Shown piece after piece: positions 1-6,224 of a DNA stretch of 11,220 bases. Position numbers and translations under genes: made by a program. Under the pieces are notes generated by a model. The model made no database searches and was not told the origin of the DNA. It saw nothing but the letters and a program-made list of their open reading frames with translations. Source of the stretch: Candidatus Peregrinibacteria bacterium RIFCSPLOWO2_01_FULL_48_20 (GTDB taxonomy: Bacteria > Patescibacteriota > Gracilibacteria > UBA1369 > 2-02-FULL-48-14); NCBI GenBank assembly GCA_001787475.1, contig MFXB01000062.1, positions 4,544 to 15,763 of the forward strand. Direction: 5' to 3'. The number at the start of each line of letters is the position of its first letter. The first letter of the stretch is position 1.

Positions 1-3000
1 ACGGTACAACTACCGGTACTTACACGGCACCCACGACCACAACCGACTGGAGTAACTACAACTGGGACGCCGCTACAAATACGAATACCTGGAGCTCCGA
101 CACATGGAGCAATGTAGACTGGAGCGAGACCGATTACACCAATATGGACACCAGTACATGGCAAAACATGGACTACAGTGCCATCGATTACAGTACCACC
201 GGTCAAGACTTCTGGCAGAACATGGATTATAGCGCCGTAGACTACACGGCCACCAACGGTGACTTCTGGCAAAACATGGATTACACGGCCGTCGATTACA
301 ACAATACCGGCACGGACTTCTGGCAAAACATGGATTATAGCGCCGTAGACTACACGGCAACCAACGGTGACTTCTGGAAAAACATGGATTACACGGCCGT
401 CGATTACAACAATACCGGCACGGACTTCTGGCAAAACATGGACTACAGCTCCGTCGATTACAACAATACCGGCACGGACTTCTGGCAAAACATGGACTAT
501 GGTTCTGTTGACACGGATTCCATGGAAGGGGCTTGGGGCATGAATCAATGGCAAAATTACTACGACTACGGTTTTGAAGACGGCGTAGATTACAGCCAAA
601 TGGATCAAGACGACAAGAGCCGTTACTACACCGCCACTTCCGGCGTTGCCGACATGTACCAAAACTGGGGTAACACGGGATGGAACGGAACCACATACGG
701 AAACGACTACTGGTCCGACTGGTCTTCGACTGACAATGGCTCTTACTGGTCCGACTACAGCTACGACACGGATGCCGGTTACTACATGGGCGGTGAAGGC
801 GATTACTTCTACCCCACGGACTACGGTTTCTTAAAGGATGACATGGGCTCTTTCTATGATATGTCCGGAAACACCTACGAACAGCAAAAAGGATCACAGA
901 ACGGAATGTGGAAAGACTTCTTTGCCAATGAAGACGGCGAGGAATTCTACGCCTACAACGGTAACATGTACGAATGGGACACCAAGCAAAACGGATTCAA
1001 ACAAGAATTCGGCGGCATGGAATTCGTCAGTGATTACTGGTGGACCGGTGATTACGACTGGGACAGTGAATACGGTTCTTGGAACGATTGGAGCTGGGAG
1101 GAATCCGAATACGACTGGGGAAACTGGGAAGGCTATGATGAATCTTGGCTGCAGCCCATGGATTCCGGTGAATTCGAGGATCGAATGGGAACCTTCAACG
1201 GCACCTTTGAAGAAATGGATCCTGAGATGGACTGGTCTTACCTCCAAAAGCAAAGCGATTACGTGGTGGATGAACTTTTGACAACCGTTGGAATTCGCCA
1301 AGACGAAGTGGCTCGTTATGAAGCCGCCGGAGAAGAGTCTGCTCCTCTTGAAGAAGCCGTGGGAACTTTGAACGAAGTTCTCGGTGTTTCTCAAGAAGTG
1401 TTGGCTGAAATGGACGTTCTTAAGAACCTTGAATCGGAAGATTTAATGCAAATTGAAGCCGCCGTCAGTACTCTTGATGATAACTCAACGGTAGCGGAAG
1501 TTGAAGCCGTTGAAATGGACGTACAAAAACTCGAAATCTACGAAGTCATGCGCGCCATGATGGACGTTCAAAATGAACACATCGATGTGCTCGGCGAAAT
1601 GACCGATGTCGTGGAAGGGATGGGAGTGGTGGAACAATACTATGCTTTAGCCGGTGCCGAAGTTCCTTCCGAAGTGGATGGAGCACTCGGAGAAGTAAAT
1701 ACAAGCATGGATGAGCTCATTGCTTTCCGTGACGATTTGTCCGCACAGTACGACGAAATGAAAGCTTTAGCCGAAGAAGTTCGTATGAGCACCGATCCCG
1801 CTTTCGTTGAAGAGGGGCTTGTCGAACTTTGGGCATTGGCCGAAGAAATGGAAGGCACGGAAACGGAAATACTTGACGTGACCCAAACCATTGAAAGTGA
1901 CGGTTACATGGACACAATGGATGAATATGTTGATAACGTATACATGTTCGCTCAAGCCGACGAAATGGCCGCTCAAGTGGACAGCATGCATGAAGAAATC
2001 ACAGCCGCCGACGAAGTGATAGCCATTCTTGCCGACATGAGCATTGACGACCCCGCCATGGCTCGTGCCGTTGATACCCTCGGAGACTTGGCTGATCAAG
2101 GACTCGACGTGCTCGACCAAATGGAAGAATTCCTCGGTTCTGATGCCGTCACCGAAGCACCCGAACTCATTGCCGATCTTTGGGAAGTTATGGACGGACT
2201 CGGATACTCCGCGGAAACGAACATGGACACCATCGTAAGCTGGTACGGTGAAAACACGACCGCTTTCGATTCCCTTCCCTCCGAAGATCAAACGACGGTG
2301 GAAGATATGATGAGTGAATGGGAGAACTTCCACGCTCAAGAAATCGACTACTCCATGCTTTACGCCAACTATGATTTGGAAGAAAGCGATGAGTGGGAAG
2401 ACTTTGTATGGGAAGATCAAAACGAATACGACGCCGCTCGTATTGAAATGGCCAACGCCTACACGAACCTCGTTTACGACGACAGCATTGATTTCGACGC
2501 TTTCGTTGCCGAGATCGGTGCCGATCAAGTGGCCACGATCGTCCGTGAAGTAACTGAAACCATAATGGTGGATATTGCTGCGGAAATCACCGAAATGGAA
2601 GGACAAGTCGGTGCGGACACCTTAACTTTTGCTCTCAGCAACGCCAACGTGGTTGGAGCCGATCTTATGGAGTCCACCATGGAAGTATACGAAGTCATTG
2701 ATGACATTAACATTGAAGAAGCTCAAGACGAATTGCTTCATGAAAACTCCGATCTTCAACCTTACTTGGTAGAAATGGAGAAACTCTATGAGGAAACTCA
2801 AGAAACTCTCATTTCTGAAGGAACTTACGAAGAAATGACGGAAGTTTGGGGAGAAGCTCGTATTCTCCTTGAAGTGGGAGGAACCGAGGAAGAGTTCGAC
2901 GCTGTAAACACTCAGCTTGGACAACTGCTCGATGAAAATACGGACGCTCTTATCCACGAAGAAGGAGTTATGTTCGCCGACGTAGAAGGAGACGAATGGT

Positions 3001-3665
3001 ACTACAACTACGTGATGAGTGCTCGTGAAGACGGAATCGTAAGCGGTCTTAAAGATTCCAGCGGAGAATTGACCGGAGAATTCAACCCTGAAGCTTCCAT
3101 CACGAATGCGGAAGCTCTTAAGATGGTGCTTGAAGCCGCCGGTGAAGGAAGCTCTTCCGGAAATGCCGGAGACACTTCCGCCGATGGACAATGGTATGAA
3201 GGTTACGTGGCTCAAGCGGAACAAATGGGCCTCTCCGATCTTGGAGATTGGAACGCACCTTGTGATCGTGGAACCGTTGCCGTTTGGGTTTCCGAATCCT
3301 TCGACCTCGGTGGTGAAGACTACGACTACGAAGATGCCTTCCCCGACGTTTCAGGTGGATCCGACAGCGGACACTACCAAGCCGTCTACGAATACGGAAT
3401 CTTCACGGGAGACAGCGCAACCGGCTATCTCCGACCTGAAGACGAAATCAACCGTGCTGAAGTTTCCAAGGTGGTGAACACCGCCGTTGAAACCGCCGGT
3501 ATGATGAACGAAGTTACGGAAAACCTCGAAGCTGTTCAAGAATCATTGGATAACATCGTTATCATCAACGGCACGACCTTTATGGAAGCGAATCGTGTGG
3601 AAAGTGACGAAGTTTCTTTCTTTGAACTGCTTAAGAACTTCTTCAGCTCAGTATTCAGCTTCTAA
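1..3665 (+). CDS. Giant acidic SLH-domain surface protein, 5' end missing
   Basis: The frame is open from base 3 with no stop, so the ATG at 144 is internal and the gene starts left of the window; 1220 codons are visible. Counting from base 3, residues 1-410 are rich in Trp, Tyr, Asp, Asn and Gly and include 18-residue tandem repeats. Residues about 417-985 are acidic, poor in Lys/Arg and probably long helices or coiled coil. Three SLH units follow at about 990-1045, 1061-1103 and 1112-1167. Units 1 and 3 keep the TRAE-like motif as TNAE and NRAE; unit 2 is degenerate (DRGT). The protein ends in a Phe-rich tail (FFELLKNFFSSVFSF). SLH units are known to anchor proteins to secondary cell-wall polymers, so an exported S-layer or surface-fibre role is inferred. 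The ligand and the role of the aromatic repeats are unknown. A terminator follows closely. Confidence 0.85.
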   Translation, partial: GTTTGTYTAPTTTTDWSNYNWDAATNTNTWSSDTWSNVDWSETDYTNMDTSTWQNMDYSAIDYSTTGQDFWQNMDYSAVDYTATNGDFWQNMDYTAVDYNNTGTDFWQNMDYSAVDYTATNGDFWKNMDYTAVDYNNTGTDFWQNMDYSSVDYNNTGTDFWQNMDYGSVDTDSMEGAWGMNQWQNYYDYGFEDGVDYSQMDQDDKSRYYTATSGVADMYQNWGNTGWNGTTYGNDYWSDWSSTDNGSYWSDYSYDTDAGYYMGGEGDYFYPTDYGFLKDDMGSFYDMSGNTYEQQKGSQNGMWKDFFANEDGEEFYAYNGNMYEWDTKQNGFKQEFGGMEFVSDYWWTGDYDWDSEYGSWNDWSWEESEYDWGNWEGYDESWLQPMDSGEFEDRMGTFNGTFEEMDPEMDWSYLQKQSDYVVDELLTTVGIRQDEVARYEAAGEESAPLEEAVGTLNEVLGVSQEVLAEMDVLKNLESEDLMQIEAAVSTLDDNSTVAEVEAVEMDVQKLEIYEVMRAMMDVQNEHIDVLGEMTDVVEGMGVVEQYYALAGAEVPSEVDGALGEVNTSMDELIAFRDDLSAQYDEMKALAEEVRMSTDPAFVEEGLVELWALAEEMEGTETEILDVTQTIESDGYMDTMDEYVDNVYMFAQADEMAAQVDSMHEEITAADEVIAILADMSIDDPAMARAVDTLGDLADQGLDVLDQMEEFLGSDAVTEAPELIADLWEVMDGLGYSAETNMDTIVSWYGENTTAFDSLPSEDQTTVEDMMSEWENFHAQEIDYSMLYANYDLEESDEWEDFVWEDQNEYDAARIEMANAYTNLVYDDSIDFDAFVAEIGADQVATIVREVTETIMVDIAAEITEMEGQVGADTLTFALSNANVVGADLMESTMEVYEVIDDINIEEAQDELLHENSDLQPYLVEMEKLYEETQETLISEGTYEEMTEVWGEARILLEVGGTEEEFDAVNTQLGQLLDENTDALIHEEGVMFADVEGDEWYYNYVMSAREDGIVSGLKDSSGELTGEFNPEASITNAEALKMVLEAAGEGSSSGNAGDTSADGQWYEGYVAQAEQMGLSDLGDWNAPCDRGTVAVWVSESFDLGGEDYDYEDAFPDVSGGSDSGHYQAVYEYGIFTGDSATGYLRPEDEINRAEVSKVVNTAVETAGMMNEVTENLEAVQESLDNIVIINGTTFMEANRVESDEVSFFELLKNFFSSVFSF
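99..530 (+). repeat. Tandem 54-bp repeats encoding 18-residue Trp/Tyr/Asp motif
   Basis: Eight consecutive 54-bp units in frame with the SLH gene start at 99, 153, 207, 261, 315, 369, 423 and 477. The best-conserved unit reads DFWQNMDYTAVDYNNTGT. The first two units are diverged (for example STWQNMDYSAIDYSTTGQ) and the last decays into DTDSMEG. Two alternating types form a 108-bp higher-order unit: 207-314 and 315-422 differ at only three bases by my reading. Weaker similarity with Trp/Asp/Asn continues to the left edge, so the array may extend upstream. Perfect phase and low divergence point to recent tandem duplication. Confidence 0.9.
2970..3500 (+). other. Three C-terminal SLH units of the surface protein
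   Basis: SLH1 (about 2970-3135) begins FADVEGDEWYYNYV, has the GIVSG turn, then FNPEASITNAEALKMVLEAAG. SLH2 (about 3183-3311) has WYEGYVAQAEQMGLS but lacks the usual F-P and ITRAE residues. SLH3 (about 3336-3500) has AFPDV, YEYGIFTGD and LRPEDEINRAEVSKVVNTA. Three units per protein is the usual number for a trimeric SLH anchor. The poor second unit suggests that only two units keep a full binding motif. Confidence 0.85.
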
Positions 3666-3698
3666 CACCACGCACGGAGCATAGCGAAGTGCGCATCA

Positions 3699-3713
3699 CT
3701 CGCCGAAGGCGAG
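3699..3713. repeat. Short inverted repeat with GAA triloop
   Basis: Perfect 6-bp stem CTCGCC/GGCGAG around a GAA loop, just after the SLH stop codon. It belongs to the same C(GNA)G family as the hairpins at 4219, 6848, 9804 and 10639. A weaker outer hairpin (CGCAC at 3671-3675 with GTGCG at 3689-3693) lies directly upstream. Confidence 0.75.
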
Positions 3714-3723
3714 CAGTAAGAAG

Positions 3724-3755
3724 AGGAAAGAGCCCCCGAACGGGGGCTCTTTCCT
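3724..3755 (+). terminator. Hairpin terminator after the SLH gene
   Basis: A 14-bp perfect stem (3724-3737 with 3742-3755) closes on a GAAC loop, with a run of five G:C pairs at the top. The following sequence is TTGTTG, so the classical U-tract is short and the U-rich part lies mostly in the stem's descending arm (CTCTTTCCTT). It ends the surface-protein transcript and directly abuts the next gene's -35 box. The stem is symmetric enough to work on both strands, but no gene is seen on the - strand here. Confidence 0.8.
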
Positions 3756-3783
3756 TGTTGAAGACTAAATTCTATGCTATAAT
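3755..3783 (+). promoter_or_regulatory. Extended -10 promoter for the 110-aa protein
   Basis: TTGTTG (3755-3760), 17 bases, then TATAAT (3778-3783) preceded by TGC, giving a perfect extended -10 element. The expected transcription start is near 3790, only about 15 bases before the ATG at 3805, so the transcript would be nearly leaderless. The -35 box overlaps the last base pair of the upstream terminator. Confidence 0.75.
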
Positions 3784-3804
3784 TCTTAGATTTAATAATC
3801 GTGT

Positions 3805-4137
3805 ATGACCAAAAAACAACTCCTCGTCGTTGGACTCATCGCTTTGAGCCTTATCACCAGTGGCGTTCTCTACCAAGGAATTCAAGAGGAAGACAGTGAC
3901 GTTTCCCTCGCTGAAGAAGGTTTCATGGAAGTAAATATCGTAAGCAAAGTGGAAACATTAAATCCAAAAGATCAAAATGTTTTGAATGCCATTTCCACCT
4001 TTAAGAACCTGAATGCTCAAAAAAGCCAACTCTCCGAACAAATAAGCGCTTTGAGCGCGAAAATGAATCTTCTGAACAAGGATCTGAACGTACAAGTGGA
4101 AGTTATGCAAAGTTGGCTGACGACAAAAGGATATTAG
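3805..4137 (+). CDS. Small membrane-anchored coiled-coil protein of unknown function
   Basis: I do not recognise the family. The 110-residue product begins MTKK, followed by a hydrophobic segment at about residues 6-24 (LLVVGLIALSLITSG) without a lipobox and without an obvious AxA cleavage site, so it reads as a signal anchor or uncleaved signal peptide. An acidic linker (EEDSD) follows, then a helical stretch at about 58-103 with heptad-like Leu/Ile spacing (SQLSEQISALSAKMNLLNKDL) that suggests a coiled coil. The ATG at 3805 fits the promoter just upstream; no Shine-Dalgarno motif is present. It has its own transcription unit between the surface-protein gene and the S10 leader. A cell-envelope role is inferred from topology only. 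Confidence 0.75.
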   Translation: MTKKQLLVVGLIALSLITSGVLYQGIQEEDSDVSLAEEGFMEVNIVSKVETLNPKDQNVLNAISTFKNLNAQKSQLSEQISALSAKMNLLNKDLNVQVEVMQSWLTTKGY

Positions 4138-4146
4138 CCGATTCGC

Positions 4147-4177
4147 TTGACTGTTCGCGCCAAGTGCTTTAAATAAT
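4147..4177 (+). promoter_or_regulatory. Candidate promoter of the rpsJ transcript
   Basis: TTGACT (4147-4152) followed after 16-19 bases by an AT-rich -10 region in TTTAAATAAT (4168-4177). The exact hexamer is ambiguous: TTAAAT gives a 16-base spacer, TAAATA 17. The same TTGACT -35 box recurs before rplC. Predicted transcripts would carry a leader of about 150 bases before rpsJ. Confidence 0.5.
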
Positions 4178-4218
4178 CGAGTACAAAATGAATACTCTGC
4201 TTTTAGAGCATTCACCTA

Positions 4219-4233
4219 CTCGGCGAAGCCGAG
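4219..4233. repeat. Short inverted repeat CTCGGC-GAA-GCCGAG
   Basis: Perfect 6-bp stem with GAA triloop in the S10 leader. The 15 bases are identical to the copy at 10639-10653 and differ by one loop base from 6848-6862. Confidence 0.85.
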
Positions 4234-4239
4234 GAAAAA

Positions 4240-4254
4240 GCGCGCTTCGCGCGC
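4240..4254. repeat. Short inverted repeat GCGCGC-TTC-GCGCGC
   Basis: Perfect 6-bp stem, six bases after the preceding hairpin. Read on the - strand it is GCGCGC-GAA-GCGCGC, so it has the same GCGAAGC core in opposite orientation. Confidence 0.8.
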
Positions 4255-4260
4255 CAGGAA

Positions 4261-4323
4261 CATCTCGATTTAATTCTTGCTCGCTTTAGAGCTAAAAACC
4301 GAGATGCATAATCTCGGTATTTT
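4261..4323 (+). promoter_or_regulatory. rpsJ leader: Attenuator-like alternative hairpins upstream of rpsJ
   Basis: Three segments can pair in two exclusive ways. CATCTCG (4261-4267) is complementary to CGAGATG (4300-4306). The overlapping CCGAGAT (4299-4305) is complementary to ATCTCGG (4311-4317), giving a 7-bp stem with a GCATA loop followed by TATTTT (4318-4323). The second form resembles a weak intrinsic terminator ending 13 bases before the rpsJ ATG; the first would act as antiterminator. S10 operons in other bacteria are known to be controlled in the leader by L4, but no E. coli-type S10 leader is recognisable here, so the mechanism is inference. Confidence 0.45.
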
Positions 4324-4336
4324 AAAACTCCACCTT

Positions 4337-4744
4337 ATGTCCAAGCAAAAAATTCGTATCAAAATCAAGTCCTTCGACCACAAAGTCATCGACGACGCCT
4401 GCCGAATGATCATTGAAACGGCACAAAAAACCGGCGCCATTGTGATGGGCCCCATTCCCCTCCCCACCCTTATCGATCGTTTCACGGTCAATAAGTCCAC
4501 TTTTGTGCATAAAAACTCTCGCGAACAGTATGAAATGCGCACGCATAAACGTCTTGTCGACATCACCGAGTCTTCTTCCGCAACCATTGAAGAATTATCC
4601 AACCTGTCCCTTCCCTCCGGAGTAGACATCGAAATCAAGATGATTATGGAACAAGGCGAACACGCGGAGCAAAGCGTAGCGAAGAGCGATCTTAAAAAGA
4701 CTCCTAAGAAAACAACAGCCAAGAAAACCGCTAAAAAGGCCTGA
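4337..4744 (+). CDS. rpsJ: 30S ribosomal protein S10 with lysine-rich C-terminal tail
   Basis: S10 sits in the 30S head and doubles as the NusE antitermination factor. The core is clear: QKIRIKIKSFDHKVID at the N-terminus, GPIPLPT near residue 38, and SREQYEMRTHKRLVDI in the second half. The ATG at 4337 gives MSKQKIRIK, the family-typical start; an in-frame TTG at 4277 would add an unlikely 20 residues and would start inside the leader. The product has 135 residues against about 103 in E. coli. The extra roughly 30 residues end in KKTPKKTTAKKTAKKA, and their coding DNA contains GGAGCAAAGCGTAGCGAAGA, similar to the intergenic sequence at 3676-3695. The gene ends in TGA overlapping by one base the next ATG (TGATG), so coupling is likely. 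Confidence 0.97.
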   Translation: MSKQKIRIKIKSFDHKVIDDACRMIIETAQKTGAIVMGPIPLPTLIDRFTVNKSTFVHKNSREQYEMRTHKRLVDITESSSATIEELSNLSLPSGVDIEIKMIMEQGEHAEQSVAKSDLKKTPKKTTAKKTAKKA

Positions 4745-5487
4745 TGCGAACCAAACTTGTTTTACCCATTATCGGTGAAAATCGAACAAAGCCAGATAGC
4801 ATCTATTGTTTCGGTAATCCCAGGCTGAAAGCACAAATAAGACGAGAAGAGCTTACTCCCGACGAAATCTTGAAGAAAGCCACGGGAGAAGTGGAAAACG
4901 ATATTGCGAAGGCGGTGAGTGTCACTTTGTTGCTTCATTCTGCCCGACAAGTGGATCCAGGACTGCTACAATGGAGCGAGGCCTTAGTTCAATACTATCG
5001 TTCACTCACCCTTCGATCTTTTTGTCCGAACCACGCCCAAAATGCTCCGGCTGAGTTTTTTCTGGGCAGTCATCACCGATATATTTTGCCGAATACCGTG
5101 ATTGCCACCGAAAGAAAACCGGAAAAAAATGAACGGGATGAAGAAATACATGATGCCGAAGCAAACTACTGGGATTTCTTGGATCGAATCTATTTCGCGA
5201 GAAAGCCAAAAGTGCTCCGGCAAGATCTGCAAAGGCTACTGCTGGAGGCTAGCAATGACACTGAAAATCCAAATGGTCGCTTCCAACTTCAAGCGAGAAA
5301 CCCCGATCAACCTTCTTGGGAAAACTTGGGATTGGCAAAAGTACTTCCCAATCTAACGGAGATGCGGTTTGCCTTTCAGCATATACTTGATCTGGAAGGT
5401 GGAGAGATGCAAGTTTTTGATGGTTTTTGGAAAATGGTGGCGGCGCAAAGTGGACAAACTCAAGCGATGGAAATGGCTTCAAAATAA
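4744..5487 (+). CDS. Unrecognised soluble protein inserted between rpsJ and rplC
   Basis: I do not recognise this 247-residue protein. It has no hydrophobic segment or signal peptide, so it is probably cytosolic. It is mixed charged and apparently mostly helical, with an N-terminal RTKLVLPIIGENRTKPDSIY, two cysteines (IYCFG, FCPNH), a His-rich turn (LGSHHRYILPN), a charged linker at about 125-138 (KPEKNERDEEIHD) and Trp/Phe-rich segments (NYWDFLDRIYF, FDGFWKMV). Its ATG overlaps the rpsJ stop by one base, which points to co-transcription and coupled translation with S10. AAAAAGG upstream is the nearest thing to a Shine-Dalgarno in the window. In most bacteria nothing lies between rpsJ and rplC. 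A ribosome-linked or regulatory role would be guesswork from position. Confidence 0.8.
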   Translation: MRTKLVLPIIGENRTKPDSIYCFGNPRLKAQIRREELTPDEILKKATGEVENDIAKAVSVTLLLHSARQVDPGLLQWSEALVQYYRSLTLRSFCPNHAQNAPAEFFLGSHHRYILPNTVIATERKPEKNERDEEIHDAEANYWDFLDRIYFARKPKVLRQDLQRLLLEASNDTENPNGRFQLQARNPDQPSWENLGLAKVLPNLTEMRFAFQHILDLEGGEMQVFDGFWKMVAAQSGQTQAMEMASK

Positions 5488-5493
5488 AATCTA

Positions 5494-5522
5494 TTGACTT
5501 TAAGTAGACAGATCCTTAGTAT
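5494..5522 (+). promoter_or_regulatory. Promoter upstream of rplC
   Basis: TTGACT (5494-5499), exactly 17 bases, then TAGTAT (5517-5522). It lies seven bases after the stop of the preceding gene and predicts a start near 5529, leaving a leader of about 106 bases before rplC. No terminator is seen between the 247-codon gene and this promoter, so readthrough from the rpsJ promoter would add to it. Confidence 0.65.
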
Positions 5523-5544
5523 CTTCGGGCACTTATCTTGGAAC

Positions 5545-5614
5545 AGGCAAAAGGCTCCTAGGCGGATCCGAAAGGATCTGCTAAGCAAAAAGGAATCATA
5601 AAGACCGATTGCCT
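5545..5614 (+). promoter_or_regulatory. Structured leader of the rplC transcript
   Basis: AGGCAA (5545-5550) is complementary to TTGCCT (5609-5614), enclosing a hairpin of eight pairs (GCGGATCC 5562-5569 with GGATCTGC 5574-5581, one G-U) capped by a GAAA tetraloop of the GNRA class. This is a closed multi-helix element in an otherwise tightly packed cluster. An autoregulatory r-protein binding site is a reasonable but unproven reading. AAGGA at 5590-5594 is too far from the ATG (about 40 bases) to serve as its Shine-Dalgarno. Confidence 0.5.
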
Positions 5615-5634
5615 ACACTTACAAGCTCTAAACT

Positions 5635-6219
5635 ATGTCAGGTATTCTCGGAAAAAAAATCGGAATGACTCGTCTCATTCAAGACGACGGCCAAGTGATC
5701 CCTCTTACAGTCATCGAATGCCAGCCCAACACGGTGGTACAGGTGAAAACTGTAGAAAAAGATGGATATCCGGCGGTAGTCCTGGGATTCGATGCAGTCC
5801 ATAAACCGACCAAGAATCGAAAATTTCGATTCCTCCGTGAATTCCGCATTGAGAACACCGACTCTTTGAAAATTGGAGATCAAGTGAATGTAGACGGCTT
5901 CGCCGTTGGAGACAGAGCCAAAGTGACCGGCACCTCCAAAGGAAAAGGATTCCAAGGAGTGGTGCGACGTCATCACTTTGCCGGAGGTCCCGCAAGCCAC
6001 GGTTCTCACATGAAGCGTGAGCCGGGATCCATCGGAGCTCGCGCCCGTCCGGGAAAAGTACATAAAGGAAAGCGTATGGCCGGACACATGGGACTCGAGC
6101 GCGTCACGGAAATGAAAGAAGTGGTTTACGTGGATATGGAGAAGAACCTCATCGGCCTCAAAGGCGCGGTACCGGGTGGGAATGGTACTCTTGTAATCAT
6201 CAAGCACTTTAGTGCCTAA
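5635..6219 (+). CDS. rplC: 50S ribosomal protein L3
   Basis: L3 is an early 50S assembly protein near the peptidyl transferase centre. It starts MSGILGKKIGMTRLIQDDGQ and carries the central loop GGPASHGSHMKREPGSIGAR followed by PGKVHKGKRMAGHMG and the closing GAVPGGNGTLVIIK. Its 194 residues compare with about 209 in E. coli. The position of the methylated Gln of E. coli L3 (in GSIGQ) is Ala here, as in many bacteria. It begins after its own promoter and leader; rplD follows five bases after the stop. Confidence 0.98.
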   Translation: MSGILGKKIGMTRLIQDDGQVIPLTVIECQPNTVVQVKTVEKDGYPAVVLGFDAVHKPTKNRKFRFLREFRIENTDSLKIGDQVNVDGFAVGDRAKVTGTSKGKGFQGVVRRHHFAGGPASHGSHMKREPGSIGARARPGKVHKGKRMAGHMGLERVTEMKEVVYVDMEKNLIGLKGAVPGGNGTLVIIKHFSA

Positions 6220-6224
6220 TAAAA

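Noticed and set aside
144..146. ATG at 144 as start of the SLH protein
   Set aside because: The frame is open to the left edge and the encoded sequence upstream has the same Trp/Asp/Thr repeat character, and no signal peptide follows this ATG.
207..530. Regular repeats as a CRISPR array
   Set aside because: There are no unique spacers; the units are contiguous, 54 bp long and in frame within a coding region.
73..897. Long open frame on the - strand opposite the tandem repeats, giving a Cys/Arg/Ser-rich product
   Set aside because: It is the antisense of the 54-bp repeats and the Tyr/Trp-rich region; the composition is an artefact of the repeat and no promoter or family supports it.
1767..2606. 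Long - strand open frame within the SLH gene
   Set aside because: It mirrors the biased codon use of the acidic helical region; the product is low-complexity His/Val/Phe-rich with no family signal.
4277..4336. Upstream TTG start for S10
   Set aside because: It would add 20 residues absent from the family and place the start inside the leader hairpins; the ATG at 4337 gives the canonical N-terminus.
4328..4336. CTCCACCTT just before the rpsJ ATG, similar to an anti-Shine-Dalgarno sequence
   Set aside because: It is on the wrong strand to pair with 16S rRNA, is a single occurrence, and has no partner seen nearby.
4742..4744. UGA recoding as in Gracilibacteria
   Set aside because: Both TGA stops (rpsJ, rplN) fall at expected protein ends next to the following gene starts, and no in-frame TGA occurs inside conserved proteins.
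5894..5906. ACGGC-TTC-GCCGT inverted repeat inside rplC, resembling the triloop family
   Set aside because: It encodes the ordinary residues DGFAVG of L3 and the stem is only five pairs, so chance is the simpler reading.
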